Positions 45,730 through 56,789 of a DNA stretch of 64,000 bases are shown piece after piece; position 1 is the stretch's first letter; each line of letters opens with the position of its first letter. The stretch is from Timema cristinae. Lineage: Eukaryota; Arthropoda; Insecta; Phasmatodea; Timematidae. The notes under the pieces are model-generated. The model saw only the letters and a program-made list of their open reading frames with translations, had not been told where the DNA came from and did no database searches. Both the position numbers and the translations under genes were made by a program. The stretch is from positions 33,006,061-33,070,060 of the forward strand of contig JBCFYV010000001.1 of the NCBI GenBank assembly GCA_039000515.1. Reading direction: 5' to 3'.

Positions 45730-45765
<36 letters not shown>
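44503..45765 (+). mobile_element. SINE-B with a LINE inserted in its tail
   Basis: Head (TGGCAGTCTAGGGGTAGGG, GGGGTTCAATCCTCGG), body and tail run from 44503 to about 44777. The (TAA)n tail resumes at 45731-45765 after the LINE. The 14 bp repeat ATATATTAAATATA at 44489-44502 and 45766-45779 flanks the whole composite and is the SINE's target-site duplication. Confidence 0.88.
44778..45730 (-). mobile_element. 5'-truncated LINE (3' end of ORF2 and 3' UTR)
   Basis: Minus-strand reading 45630-45397 gives LYYTLVRSKLEYATVAWNSI, then LENVQRKFV. After a frameshift, 45390-45150 gives FVFNIFNNKISCKFALDQVG, then IGRCIHSANS. These match the LV.SKLEY...VWNP...LE.VQ+KF and later C-terminal blocks of Jockey/CR1-type ORF2 proteins. 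The 3' end (44820-44778 on the minus strand) has ACAATAAAGGAAATTGAAAT with repeated TTGAAA, a typical LINE tail. The copy lacks the endonuclease and most of the RT. Confidence 0.88.
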
Positions 45766-45768
<3 letters not shown>

Positions 45769-45784
45769 TATTAAATATAATTAC

Positions 45785-46185
45785 TATTATTATGTGTTTT
45801 AAATTTTAAGGTAGTGTTTTAGAATCCCCCAAATATTCTAATAAAACTAGAATGTTTAAGAGCGGGAGAGAGATTACGGTTCATTACTGATAATTGAGTT
45901 ATTTTGTTTGTTTCTGTACCGTTTTTTTTAAAGCCACAAATTACAAAACCTTGTCGAGGGTGTTTGATAATTTGATTTAATAATGTCGAAACCAACCCAG
46001 GTGAGTATACGAACTAAGGACCATACCCATTTAGCTAAGTTTACTTGAGGATGGGGTGGTCAGAGCTCAAATCCCAGATGGATTTACTGAGGATTATTTC
46101 TACTCAAGTGGTTTCCTAGTCTCACGCCCCTTAAATATTGTTACAATTCCTTTTAGTTCTACCTTTACCATTCCTACCCTAAAAG
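45785..46185. other. Intron stretch with SINE-like debris
   Basis: At 46020-46185 a worn tRNA-headed SINE is possible (CAGAGCTCAAATCCCAG as the B-box region, TTTCCTAGTCTCACGCCCC). Not firm. Confidence 0.3.
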
Positions 46186-46190
46186 TATAA

Positions 46191-46582
46191 TTAAGGTGGG
46201 AGTGTAAGTAACGCGAGTTAAGGGCAGTATTTTTGTAGTTTTTACAGCAAAAAATTTTTTGGTCAAAATAAATCAAATAATTATTCAGTAGAAATAGAGA
46301 TTAATTTGTTTCACGTTGTGATATCAACAATTATAAAATATCTGTCAAGGGTATCCTAACATTTAATGACAACTTTTAATCTTTATTTAAAAGTTTCTTG
46401 TTTAAAGCCACTGAGTAAGATATTTAACAATTGTTGATGTCACCATTTGAAGAAAATTAAACTATATATTTATACTGAAGCAATATTTTATTTATTTTGG
46501 AAAAACTGCACAAAAAAACTGACCTTTTGGTTACGCACACAACACACACACCCTAAACGTGTATACCCGGCACGTAAATTAA
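46191..46582. mobile_element. TTAA-ended MITE, full length
   Basis: The left end is TTAAGGTGGGAGTGTAAG with AACGCGAGTTAAGGGCAG; the right end is CCGGCACGTAAATTAA. The centre has TGTCAAGGGTATCCTAACAT. It shares the order of blocks with the copies at 22405 and 62268. Confidence 0.7.
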
Positions 46583-46589
46583 GACGTGA

Positions 46590-47800
46590 AGGAGGGGGAG
46601 AGGGGTTAGATATTTTGAGGTAGGTCTTACTTTTTTTTTTAATCTAGCTCGAATTATACTGTTTTGATTGCCTGAACTTGTAGTTAGAGTAACAGTACAC
46701 TATATATTATCTTGGACCGACCGACAGACAGACTAGCCAAATGGAAATGCAAAATTCGAGGAAATGTAATATAATTGTCGACATAAATATGAAGGTTTTC
46801 TCTACAACGTAATTTTCTATTGTCTCTCCAAATACATTTATTTTAATTTCTCTTAATTTAAGTCTCCTCCAACTGTATCTTTAGAAAGATAAGTAAGTTT
46901 TTGATATCCATTTGTAGACTTAGAGAAACATAAAAGAAAAAAAGTAAAATTGTTCAACGGTTTGAAGTCGGTCCAACTTATCGAATCCATACGCTGATAA
47001 ATATCGCGAAAGTTAATATTTTGGACTTTTCAATTGTCTAGCGAAAACTCTTGGCTCCGTCCTCGAAGATTGTAAATCTTTAAACGTGAAAAGACATTAA
47101 GTCTTTGAATCGTCATTGTTTGGTTTTATCCTTTTACTTTTTTGTACATTGTCTGATCTAGTTGTATTTCGTATTGGTTAACGTTTTAAAGGAATTGTAG
47201 TGTGCTATCTTTTATTTCTAATAACTGGTTCAGTTTAATCTGCCCTGATTATTTCCCAAGATTTTTTTTGCCATACACTCTAAATATTTATTAATATAGT
47301 CGTTCAATTATAAATCAATTAAAAAGTAGACTAACATCATGGAGTGGGCCTATCGCATTGTTCAAAAAAATATTCCCAATTAAGTTTACCCATTTTCATA
47401 TAAAATAATGTAGAAATATGATTATTTAATGCGAAACGAACAAGTGTGCATCAACATAAAAAAAATGTATTGAGCCGATATGATCCGATACAGACAGTTG
47501 TGCGCCTACATAGCCCAGGCGTGTAATAAAATATGTTTTAGTATATTACCTATTATTATATAGATTTTTACTGTAGTGTTAAGATGGGGTGAAATGAAAT
47601 GCGAGTTAAGGTCCATATTCGAAAGTTTTCATGACAAAAAACTTTATTGAGCCTAAATATAATTTTCTACATATTTTATAGGGGCAAAAAATAAATCCAA
47701 TATTTTTAAATGAGGATAAAAATCCTGTTTTCTTGATACCCCTTGAAATATATTAAAGAACTATAGAGATTCTTATTCTTTATTTACATCACGTTTAAAC
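46590..47800. other. Intron stretch
   Basis: At 47583-47680 (TAAGATGGGGTGAAATGAAA, GCGAGTTAAGG) there is a likely left-end fragment of the TTAA-ended MITE. Otherwise no recognised features. Confidence 0.35.
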
Positions 47801-47804
47801 TATA

Positions 47805-48003
47805 ACTTTGGTTATACACATGTATTATTTTTACGCCAATGTGTTAGATATGAGGAAGAATGTATTAAAGGAAGTGTACTCCATTTGCGGGGAGAGGGAG
47901 GTTGGAAATTTTGGGGGAATCCACTCTCAGTCCACGGATTTATTAATTTCCTATTGGGGTTTATTTTAGAATGACGTCTTAGACCATGCAGCCACTGAAG
48001 TGA
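47805..48003 (-). mobile_element. SINE-C remnant, minus strand
   Basis: TTAGACCATGCAGCCACTGA (inverted head) is at the right; GAAGTGTACTCCATTTGCGG (inverted body) is at the left. The B-box region is largely lost. It ends 165 bp before the next exon. Confidence 0.6.
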
Positions 48004-48168
48004 GTCCACATGAAAAAGTACACTTGAACATAACAATTAAGATTTACACTATTTTGGCCAAAAAGTGTTTTTTTTTTGTTATTAAAAAAAGTGTAAAATT
48101 ACCTATAATAATTGGCGGTACCCCTTCCCTTCCACCCCTTAATATCGACCAATGTGTTGTGAACACAG

Positions 48169-48334
48169 GGGAGACCATCGAAGCCAAGACTCACGATAAC
48201 GTGACGATGCTGTTCAGCGACATCGTGGGGTTCACCTCATCTGCTCCACTGCCACACCTATGATGGTCATCAACATGCTGGAGAACCTCTACAACAAGTT
48301 CGACGAGTTCTGTGGTCAGCTCGATGTGTACAAG
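48169..48334 (+). CDS. Soluble guanylate cyclase alpha subunit, internal exon with a one-base deficit
   Basis: After completing the split glycine, the exon reads ETIEAKTHDNVTMLFSDIVG and FT. From base 48239 in the next frame it reads ICSTATPMMVINMLENLYNK, then FDEFCGQLDVYK. The two parts are contiguous in homologues, with one serine codon between them that here has only two bases (48237-48238). FSDIVGFT holds the first metal-binding Asp of the class III cyclase core. The acceptor CACAG ends at 48168 and the donor GTAAGG starts at 48335 (phase 0). The following exon, which should begin VETIGDAYC, was not found before 64000. The deficit is either a base error in a CTC/TCC run or a real frameshift. 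Confidence 0.88.
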
Positions 48335-48472
48335 GTAAGGAGAACACACCGTCCGTATATACACTCAGGGGATTTTTATTGTCTTGAAAAAACAAGGTAA
48401 ACACCAGGAATTTCACCAGAAAAAAAACCTAAATTAATACTTGGAAAATATGTGAATTCATTGTCTTTATGT

Positions 48473-48711
48473 TAGCATCACTCTTACTATCCGTTAGGGT
48501 TATACGCTTAAGTACTAATTATGCTTATGGTTTTAGGTATTAGGGAGATTAAATAAATAGGAAATCTACACGCATTAGCGAGAAGGGTGCGTGGAAAACT
48601 ATTTTGGAAAAAAGCCTGGTATACCCGACTAAGATTCGAACCTCGATCTCCCCGTTATCGACAATCTAGTCTACTGCGAGAGTAACGTGTTAGACCATAA
48701 GGCAACCGAAT
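48473..48711 (-). mobile_element. SINE-C, minus strand
   Basis: The inverted tail AGCATCACTCTTACTATCCG is at the left; AGATTCGAACCTCGATCTCC (inverted B box) and TAGACCATAAGGCAACCGAA (inverted head) are at the right. Confidence 0.78.
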
Positions 48712-48714
48712 CTT

Positions 48715-49970
48715 GTGTCTGTGCATTCTTGGACATTTAACTTCAAGCTTTAAATCGTTGGCCTTTAAATATAATTAAAAAAATTAAATTAAGACCACAC
48801 TGATTCAAAGAAGTATTTTCACACCCCGTCCAACTTTTTTTTTTACATTGGATTGTTTAACCACTCCATATGTTTCCCAATCAAGCGAAACTCATTATGT
48901 CCCAAACACTAGACTTAAAAATAATCCACCCCCCTTCATACCTTTCCGCATACCCGTTCCATTAAAAGATACGTGGGTCGCGAAAGTTTGTCATTCTAAA
49001 AACTGGGTCACCATTCCATACATTTTGAGAAGCACATTCTAAAATTATTACGGCCTGAAATCTGCTGGTAAGCTATGTAACTACATTATGGTTGTGTTTA
49101 ATAAACTACAAGTTTCAACACAGAATATTTTGCATAAGGGCAAATGATCGTTTTATTCATACTCTACGCAAATTCAAGCACATTTTACAAGATCTTTACC
49201 TTTCTCATTTTTATTATATTAATGCAAACATACGGATGAACCGGACGGATATTAATACGTGACGCACAAAAGGGAAAAAAAGCTTTACTGTTGAGAGAAT
49301 CCTTGCAAAACATACGGAATAAGAAAAGGAGTTAAAAAAGTTGATATTTTTTATTGGCTAATATGCGCTCACACCATGAAGAGGAAGAGGAATGTCATAA
49401 AACTTGAGAAGTTGGGGGGAAAACAAAAAAAAAAGCCACTTTGAAAAACTACTTAAGCTCCAATTTTCATATGAAGGAACTTTTGGGACATTTATAAAAC
49501 TTTACTGAAACATTATTTTAAATATATTTATACGTCAAGTTATGTGATCTGCAGCTGTCACTTTTGATAAAAACTATCAATACCTATAAAATAAAACTAA
49601 TAATGTAGTAAAAATTCTATCCAGATTGACCTAAAGAAAGTATTTTTATATTTTTTTCAAATACAATTTCTACCAGAATCCCACTATAGTTATTCTCGTT
49701 GTAGTAATATCCTTGACAACACATTTAGGGGGAAAAGGGGCTGAAGAGAAAAAAACTGAAAGACGAGGAATTGTCACAATCTTTTACTGCAAGTTGTCAT
49801 AGCAATATTCGTTCACATATATGTCTATACATTAATAAAAGGTTGAGTTGTATGAAATATAACTAGGACCCTTGCTATGTATCTTAAAGGGAGGTGTGTA
49901 AAAAGGCTTATGCGTTGTCAGTTGAGAATTATACACCCAGGAATGTAAAAGTGAAGCAAAAACGTTATCA
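48715..49970. other. Gene-free stretch (probable intron)
   Basis: No cyclase exon is visible. A 64-codon frame at 48848 has no recognisable domain. AT-rich. Confidence 0.4.
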
Positions 49971-49976
49971 ATATCC

Positions 49977-51135
49977 AGGGTCAGACTGGGCCCTCCAAAA
50001 GGGCGAAGACCTTGGATTTTCAGAGGGCGTAAAATATTATGACTAACTCTTAAAAAATTACCGTTTTATTGTAAAATAACTATAGGAGTGCTGTTGGAAT
50101 CCAATAATATTCATTAATAATAAATATTAGTGGTTATTGCAAGGACTTCCAAAATAAAATTATTTTTGTTCGCCCTATGTGGTTCAGGCATTTGAGCCAT
50201 TGTTGAATTTTGTGACATTCATAGGTTATTATTAATAAATATAGTATAAAGAAAAATCCATGGGGTTGGTGAATTTTATTTCACAAAACATCTAGCATTT
50301 ATGGAACGAAATGTAAAATATATTATACTTCATCTGTGACAAGGATCCTCAGACTATTCGAATACAGCCCTGTCTCAACAACATCCGTCCTGAGCAAACT
50401 GGGTTTATCTCGGAGATAAGAAAGAGTAGACATCACACACCCAATTACCTCAACTTAACCTGACTCGTTCAGCGCCAAATAAAGTCTCTTCAAAGCAGCA
50501 CACATTTACTTCATTTTCACACCAAGCTTCCAAAAATTTTAAATTTTGAAATTATTAAATGTATTCAATTTTACATATCCAAATTATAATAAAGGAAGGA
50601 CGCTGTTATAAAACCCATTTATAATATAATAGGTTTGATGTTGATCTAAATATTACTAGTCAAAATAAGTTAATTAGGGAAATTAGAAAAGGAAAGGCAC
50701 GAGAGAGAACGTTGTGATCAAAACTTATTTCAGGGAGAGGGTTATTTTACGATCCCAGTAAGGTTATGTGGGTACAAACTTTAAGGCTCTCCCTACTGAC
50801 TAAACTTAGCAATCAACAATAGTTTTTGTTCTCTGATAACATGAATGTTCTTAATTCTTTGGCGACCTGGTGGTCTAGGTGTAAGGTGTCGACTTCTGTG
50901 CTGGGGTCCGGGGTTCAATCCTCGGTCCGGCACGGATTTATCTGAGTACCAAATCTTTCCTTCACCTCTGACAAGACTTGTATTAATTACAACTTGTGAA
51001 TGTGTGGAATGACAATCCTCCACCGTGGTTCGTATCCCACGTTAAACTGTAGGTCCTCCATTTCATCTCGCAATCACCCTACCATTACACATTAGCGTAA
51101 GTGCGTGTAACCCGAACGGATAGTAAGACGGGTGC

Positions 51136-51172
<37 letters not shown>

Positions 51173-51250
51173 TGAGTCTGAGCAAAGGGCGCAAACTTGA
51201 AAAAAACTGAGGGCGCACCGGCCCGAGGGCTGGCGGGCCAGTCCAAGCTT
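49977..51250 (+). mobile_element. hAT-like non-autonomous element, copy 1
   Basis: The left end CAGGGTCAGACTGGGCCCTC and the right end, inverted as CTTGGACTGGCCCGCCAGCC, form imperfect terminal repeats with (G)GACTGG(G)CCC, typical of hAT elements. AAAGGGCG and GAGGGCG motifs lie just inside both ends. Internal 50090-50580 is repeated inverted at 59340-59940. A SINE-B is inserted near the right end. No transposase frame. Confidence 0.6.
50861..51171 (+). mobile_element. SINE-B, nested in the hAT-like element
   Basis: Head TGGTGGTCTAGGTGTAAGGT and GGGGTTCAATCCTCGG, the longer body variant (TTGTATTAATTACAACTTG), shared tail with one base lost (GACGGGTGCTAATAA) and (TAA)n. No clear target-site duplication. 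Confidence 0.88.
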
Positions 51251-51254
51251 GTAA

Positions 51255-52485
51255 ATATATATTAGCATCAGACAAGACAAACTTGTTATGTTATGTTTAC
51301 TACCAAAAAAAACACGTATTCATGAACGTAATACGAATAAGGAAATACTGAAATAATATTTCATGTATTCTTAGTGAGGGAGTTTACATCAGATCATCAG
51401 ATATTTTATAGTATATCTTAATATTTAATTTTTATTTTTAAGGTTTCACCATTTTATATATTCCTGTCATGCTAAAAATAATAATAATTTAACACATGTT
51501 TTTTTTTAAATATACATACTCTTATCTAAGACACTAACAAGAAATTATTTTACTATTACATTGAATTGAAATCATGTTATTTACAAAATAGCATTAGGAA
51601 CTAAAAAAATTGTTACAGCCTATAGCTAGAAACTATTGGTTTAATAAAAATATGTATTCCAAGTTAAAGATGATTATCTTTAATAGAATAATTATTTTAC
51701 AGTGAAAAGTTATTTTGTATCTCAAATATTTGCGAGAAATGATCAAAATAGTAAAAATGTCCCCTATGAAAAGTACCCTCAAAGTAATTACCATTATAAA
51801 ATTAGAAGTGACCACATGTTTATAGTGAAAAACAATGTCTATAGCCTACATTAAATTTAATCAAAATCGTTCAAGCAAATTTCGAAAAAATCTATTTTCT
51901 TTTTCTCTTTTTGTCATACATTAAACTACTCTTAAATTTAGGATTGAATAACTAATTCTAAAAACCTCTTGGGGGGACTTTATAAAAACCGCAGATACCA
52001 AATTTTAGCACAATCGGTAAAGTAGTTTAGGCTCTCTCTCTCTCCCGTCATACAGTCGGATAAAGAGACGGCTTCACTAAAACAACTTTTTTTTCAGTGA
52101 GTCATGAAACATTGACATTTATCCAAATCTCGTATTTGATTATTTTTAACGATCACAATACTTTCTCTTTGAGGTGTGGATATAAAGTAAAAATAATTAC
52201 AAATAGCAGTTTTGTAAACAGTTGACCGCGCACCCTCCATGGAATTATATCATGGTCTTATAATTACTACAGTCTTAAGATTTATCTTTGTATTTACAAG
52301 CATAAATATCTCCAATAATTTCTCCTTGTATTTAAAAGTTGATATTTTTTCATCGTGGAGATTAAATTAGATAGAAAATAAATTATCAGTGTTTCCAATA
52401 GTACATTATATTTATAGAGAATAACCGTTAATCGCATTGTTTAAGATGTCAGACAATAATAATAATAAATTATTATTATTATTGT
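51255..52485. other. Gene-free AT-rich stretch
   Basis: A (CT)n run lies at about 52031-52044. Flanking sequence (ACAATCGGTAAAGTAGTTT) resembles worn transposon sequence. No exon. Confidence 0.35.
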
Positions 52486-52489
52486 GTGT

Positions 52490-52770
52490 GCTATCTTACG
52501 ACAGGTCCATTCCTTTTGTCATTGAACTTAGATCACCAATGCTTCCTGTACTCTGCCTTCTCCTTAAGCTCCCAGAATTTTCTTCTTTCCTTCAAGTCAT
52601 CCAATATTTGGATCTTCATTCCTTCTGCTTCCTAAATTCCTTTTCCCCCTCAACCTTTCCTTCTGTGACGTCGTGTAGAAGACAAATCCTCCTAAGGATG
52701 TGTCCAATCCAGTTTTCTTTGTGCATAAGAAGCACATCCAGACTGGTTTAAAAAAATATGCCAAAGTTTC
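52490..52770 (-). mobile_element. LINE reverse-transcriptase C-terminal fragment
   Basis: The minus strand reads HKENWIGHILRRICLLHDVT, then EGKVEG. After a one-base shift it reads KIQILDDLKERRKFWELKEK and AEYRKHW with a stop. This matches the WIGHILR.N.LL.DVIEG...GR.R...LDDL......LK..AEDR..WR C-terminus of insect LINE ORF2 proteins. It explains the 104-codon plus-strand frame here, which is antisense. Confidence 0.82.
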
Positions 52771-52774
52771 TAAA

Positions 52775-53620
52775 TCTATTGATTAATATTTTAAATCAAA
52801 GTTACTTTAGATTAGCTATTGAACAAAAGACTATTTGAGTGGTCTATATTAAAAAAAAAAGATAACCAGATTTTAAAAAACCACGCAACACTTCATTTGG
52901 CCTAGCTTCACATAATGTTCCTGTCAAGTTTTGTTAAATTTGGTCCCTGCAATTGGTAGGAATCGCGGAGTAACCAGACAGACAGACAAAATTGCAAACG
53001 GTCAATATAATATACACAAGCTATTTGTGTGTGATCAGAGGCCTAATTCATATAGGGGACTAACCAAAGGTATTCGTCAACGAATGGTTCTGATGACGAC
53101 CAAATTTGGACTCTGAAAACTCCCCTTCAAATCAATTTGAATTGGAATATAAGATTGTATGGATCGTTGTTTGTGGGTGGTTCGATTTATATACAGGTAT
53201 AGTAGGATTCCGGTAAAAAAGGAAAATTTTAGAAAATAAAAACATATGTTTACGCGGTCAACCTTGAGAAAATTTCAGCTGCCGTCATTCCAAGATACAA
53301 ACATAAAAAAATAAAATTTAATAGGATATCATAAACACTTAAAAACATAAATTTATTAAAAATGTTTTTGTATTTTATTTGATGTATTTAACGAGAACTT
53401 TCCGAACGTATTGATTATATCAGCATACTTAAATCTAGAAAAAATACAACACCCAGTCCCCAGCCATTAATTAAAAACTGTGACAGGGGGAAATCTACAT
53501 CATACCAATGAGTTTTTTTTCATCCATGCCGCGAATGGAAACTAAGACCCTTAGTTCACTAGGCAGACAGGTTATCGAAAAAGATGTGTAGAAAACACAA
53601 CTAAATTAAGTCTTACCTAA
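52775..53620. other. Gene-free stretch
   Basis: GACAGACAGACA near 52978 and a GCAATTGGTAGGAATCG context are worn repeat sequence. A tRNA-like minus-strand head is possible at 53525-53580 (inverted AACTAAGACCCTTAGTT). Confidence 0.3.
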
Positions 53621-53624
53621 TACA

Positions 53625-53965
53625 TATTTAACATTTTAGAAAACATTCTAAAGTAGTTTAAAGCAAGGAGTGGTAATAATTAAAATTAAGGCTTGGATAG
53701 AAAGCTCTGTAAATACCATAAAAAAATATAAAGAATTTATTGATTTAATGAATTAGATAGTTTCAAAACTGATAGATGTATTAAGTGACATTAAAATTCA
53801 AAATGATTGATTATAATTTACTTCTGATGAACAACAAATTGTCATATATGAACATTTTCAATAAATCAATATAACATCATCAACTAAATTAAACCAATTG
53901 GTTGACGAAAAGTCTAAAATACAAGTATCACATGTTTAAAATATGTTACAAACATGGATATAATA
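53625..53965 (+). repeat. Dispersed repeat, copy 2
   Basis: Same orientation as 16740-17070, with the blocks ACATTCTAAAGTAGTTTAAA and GAGTGGTAATAATTAAAATT, TTAATGAATTAGATAGTTTC and GGTTGACGAAAAGTCTAAAA conserved. Class unknown. Confidence 0.7.
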
Positions 53966-54066
53966 AATTAAGGTGCGGCAGAATAGAAGAGCAAATACCC
54001 TTTTGGGTCTTATCTTCCTTCTCGAACTGAGTACTTGTTTGAGGAGAGGTAATTAACTACCTTCCA

Positions 54067-54342
54067 GGTGACCTGGTGGTCTAGGGGTAAGGTGTCAGAC
54101 TTCTATGCTGACGGCCGGGGTTCAATCCTCGGTCCCGGCAAAGATTTATCTGATTACCAAACCCTTCCTTCACCTCTGACAAGACATCTTGTGAATATGG
54201 GAATACCAGGCCTCCACCGTGGTTCGGATTCCACGTTAAACTGTAGGTCCTTCATTTCATCTCACAATCACCCTACCATTACACATTAGCGTAAGTGCGT
54301 ATAACCCGAATGGGTAGTAAGACGCGGTGCTAATAATAATAA
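54067..54342 (+). mobile_element. SINE-B, full length
   Basis: Well-preserved head (TGGTGGTCTAGGGGTAAGGT, GGGGTTCAATCCTCGG), body, shared tail and TAA run. The 13 bp repeat TAACTACCTTCCA at 54054-54066 and 54343-54355 is the target-site duplication. This copy defines the element's two ends. Confidence 0.95.
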
Positions 54343-54510
54343 TAACTACCTTCCACTCTATTACTTTCCCTACCCTGGCGTATTACTCTTTTGGTCGATT
54401 GGTTTTCTGTATTCTGAATGACAAACAAAGCAGAGACCGGTCGGCCGCCTCTACCTGAAGTTTTAGGTTCACAAAGTGTTTGAATGAAGGCTACATTGAA
54501 TAAGCTTTGT

Positions 54511-54766
54511 TCCTATATATAATAATAAAAGGAAGTGTTTCCCTGTGTGTGTGTGTGGGGAGGGGGGGGGAGTGCGTGCGTACGTGTGCGATGCCCAGCC
54601 AAATCTACGGCACGCGGAGATCTGAAATTTTTAACATAGGTGGACGGAAGGGGGTCCGAATGCACCCCGAAGCCGGATTTTTAAATTTATAATTAGCTTC
54701 TTAGTTAGCCTATTTTTAACAAATTTTTGAAGAATCACTGGCAACGCCGTTTGGGATTGCTAGTTT
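54511..54766 (+). mobile_element. Possible Helitron-type fragment
   Basis: TCCTATATATAATAATAAAA, then GGAAGTGTTTCCCTGTG with a (TG)n run, is like the TC-initiated TATATAATAAAAG...GTGT left end of many animal Helitrons. A downstream GGAGATCTGAAATTT is also common there. A CTAG|T lies at about 54763-54767. No clear 3' hairpin and no TIRs. Tentative. Confidence 0.3.
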
Positions 54767-54769
54767 CTA

Positions 54770-55215
54770 ATATACACTACATATAAAACTGTTTTATTTT
54801 TCTAGTAAATTGAAATAGTTTTAAATCTGCGTTTAATGAAAACATATTATATGTCTATTGCTTATTGATATGTAGTTTGAAAAACAAATTTGTTACTAAT
54901 TGTATAATATAATGATTCTCTAGATTTTTTAAATAAATTGGAAAGTTATTCATGCAGTTTCTAAACATGCTGAAAATTGGTTATATTAGCAAATGAGTTA
55001 GAAACTTTTTTAAATTATAGTTGAATATTTATTTATCGTGCCCTTTCTGAATACCTTCGTTGGAAAGTGACTATATAAGCACACGGCTCACAAACTAGCG
55101 TAATCCTAGGACAAACGTCGAGGCTATAAATTAATTAAAATATAATAAGTATTACTCTCCCAACGGGAATTAAACAATTGGCTTAGTAGATTAGTGCTAA
55201 GTATTCGGCTCAATT
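54770..55215. other. Gene-free AT-rich stretch
   Basis: AT-rich, with a possible worn tRNA-like head on the minus strand at 55150-55215. Confidence 0.35.
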
Positions 55216-55223
55216 ATCTAAAG

Positions 55224-55649
55224 CAGCAGTTCCCAAAAGATGATACGCGTAATACCAGTGGTACATACAATTATTCCAGGTAGTACGCAATGAGAAGCCA
55301 AAAACAACAAGAAAATTCAAGTTGTAAAAATATAATGTCTCATCAAATACCATAAATAAATTAGGACAAAGTAAAACCAAAGAGAAAATAGATTTAAACA
55401 GGTTGTTGGAGGGGTAAATATAAGTATTTTTATATTTTTTTGATACGTGTACCCTATTATCCGTATTGATTAAGTATACATGTTAAATACTGGTAAATAA
55501 AAAGGGTTAATCTATAAATGGTGTGGTGTCATTATATGCACCATTAAAATTTAGCTAAATATTAAAATATTCAGCACTATCTTGGTGGTACTCCAAAATA
55601 TGGAAATTGTTTAGGTAGTACGCCATTCAACCAGTTTGGGAAACAATGA
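55224..55649. mobile_element. hAT-like MITE
   Basis: The left end is CAGCAGTTCCCAAAAGATG with a GTGGTACATACAATT block. The right end, inverted, is CATTGTTTCCCAAACTGG with GGCGTACTACC. The termini CAG....TTCCCAAA are hAT-like. The 8 bp flanks ATCTAAAG (55216-55223) and TTCTAGAG (55650-55657) resemble an aged 8 bp target-site duplication, as expected for hAT. Confidence 0.6.
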
Positions 55650-55659
55650 TTCTAGAGTG

Positions 55660-56785
55660 TAGATAAATTAATAAAAATAAAGGTGTAGCTTCTATTCATG
55701 TAGGCTATTCCTCATTTGATAAAAGTACACAGTATATTCAGGAGCTACTCTCAAAACGGTGTGAGCTAAGCACGTATGTAGGATTTAATTTTTTACTGGG
55801 GGAGGGGGGCATTTGGTAGGAAAGAGATTTTTTAGGGGGTAGCTATCCTACACCCCCTGAACTACCAGCGGAATAAGTTTTTTTTACATTATACACTTCT
55901 CGGACCGATGTAAAAGTTTTTATTGTAGCTTTGGACTTGAGTTAATTCTTAATTCCCCCATTGTGTAAAAAATACACATTTTAACATAGCTTTTACTAGA
56001 AAGCGTTAATGTTGATCAAATTTTGGAGAAGAATGGTCTAGTTGCCCAATTTACTAACGTGTTTGTCTCTTATTGCAATAGATAATAGGAACATAACACA
56101 ATTATATAGAAAGATATAGTAGCCATTACAATCAAATACTTAATAGTATTGTAGGAAAAGAGTAAAGCTACAAAACTCTGGAAATCATTACTAGAGCTGG
56201 GATTTCTATGTAAATACATATTTTATTCCTTGCCATTTAGATCCTTAGAAAGTAGAAATCTCAACGAACCACCATATTAGGGTAAATATAAAATGAAAAT
56301 CAAATTTTATTTGATTATCATTTTATGTAGTTTTCTCTTTTGACATGTTTATATGTTTCAAGTGATTTTACATAAATCTACCTACTTTGTGATGTTTTAA
56401 TATATATTAACTCTAATTGCAAATTTGTTGAAAATTTAAACATGGTTTGATTTGGTTTGGTTTGGTTTGTATAAATCAGCTGAAAGGAATTTTTCAATGA
56501 CCTATTTAAAAGGGTAAAATCAAACTCGGGTAATCAAGTTTTTTCCCACTAAGTATATACCTTCTCTCTTCACAATGAACCTTTTGATGCATTTTTTAAA
56601 GAATTTGGCAAACGGATAAGTAATTTCGGTCTGGAACCTCCCTCCCCTTCAACACACTAGTCCAATGACTTACATTCTTATCTTGTAATATCCCCCAATG
56701 ATTTTAGTATCACATGACCAGTTGAAAGTGAAAGTCTAACAGTAAGCTACCATCTTTTTTTTTTTCACAATGACACCAGCCGATT
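55660..56785. other. Gene-free stretch
   Basis: G-rich patch at about 55795-55845 and a (GGTTT)n-like run at 56452-56470. No exon recognised. Confidence 0.35.
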
Positions 56786-56789
56786 CTTG

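Noticed and set aside
48231..48262. Programmed frameshift in guanylate cyclase
   Set aside because: No slippery site or structure is evident and the family is not known to use frameshifting; an indel is the simpler reading.
52437..52751. 104-codon plus-strand protein with Asn and Leu runs
   Set aside because: The minus strand clearly encodes a LINE ORF2 C-terminus here; the Asn/Leu runs come from a TAA/TTA microsatellite palindrome.
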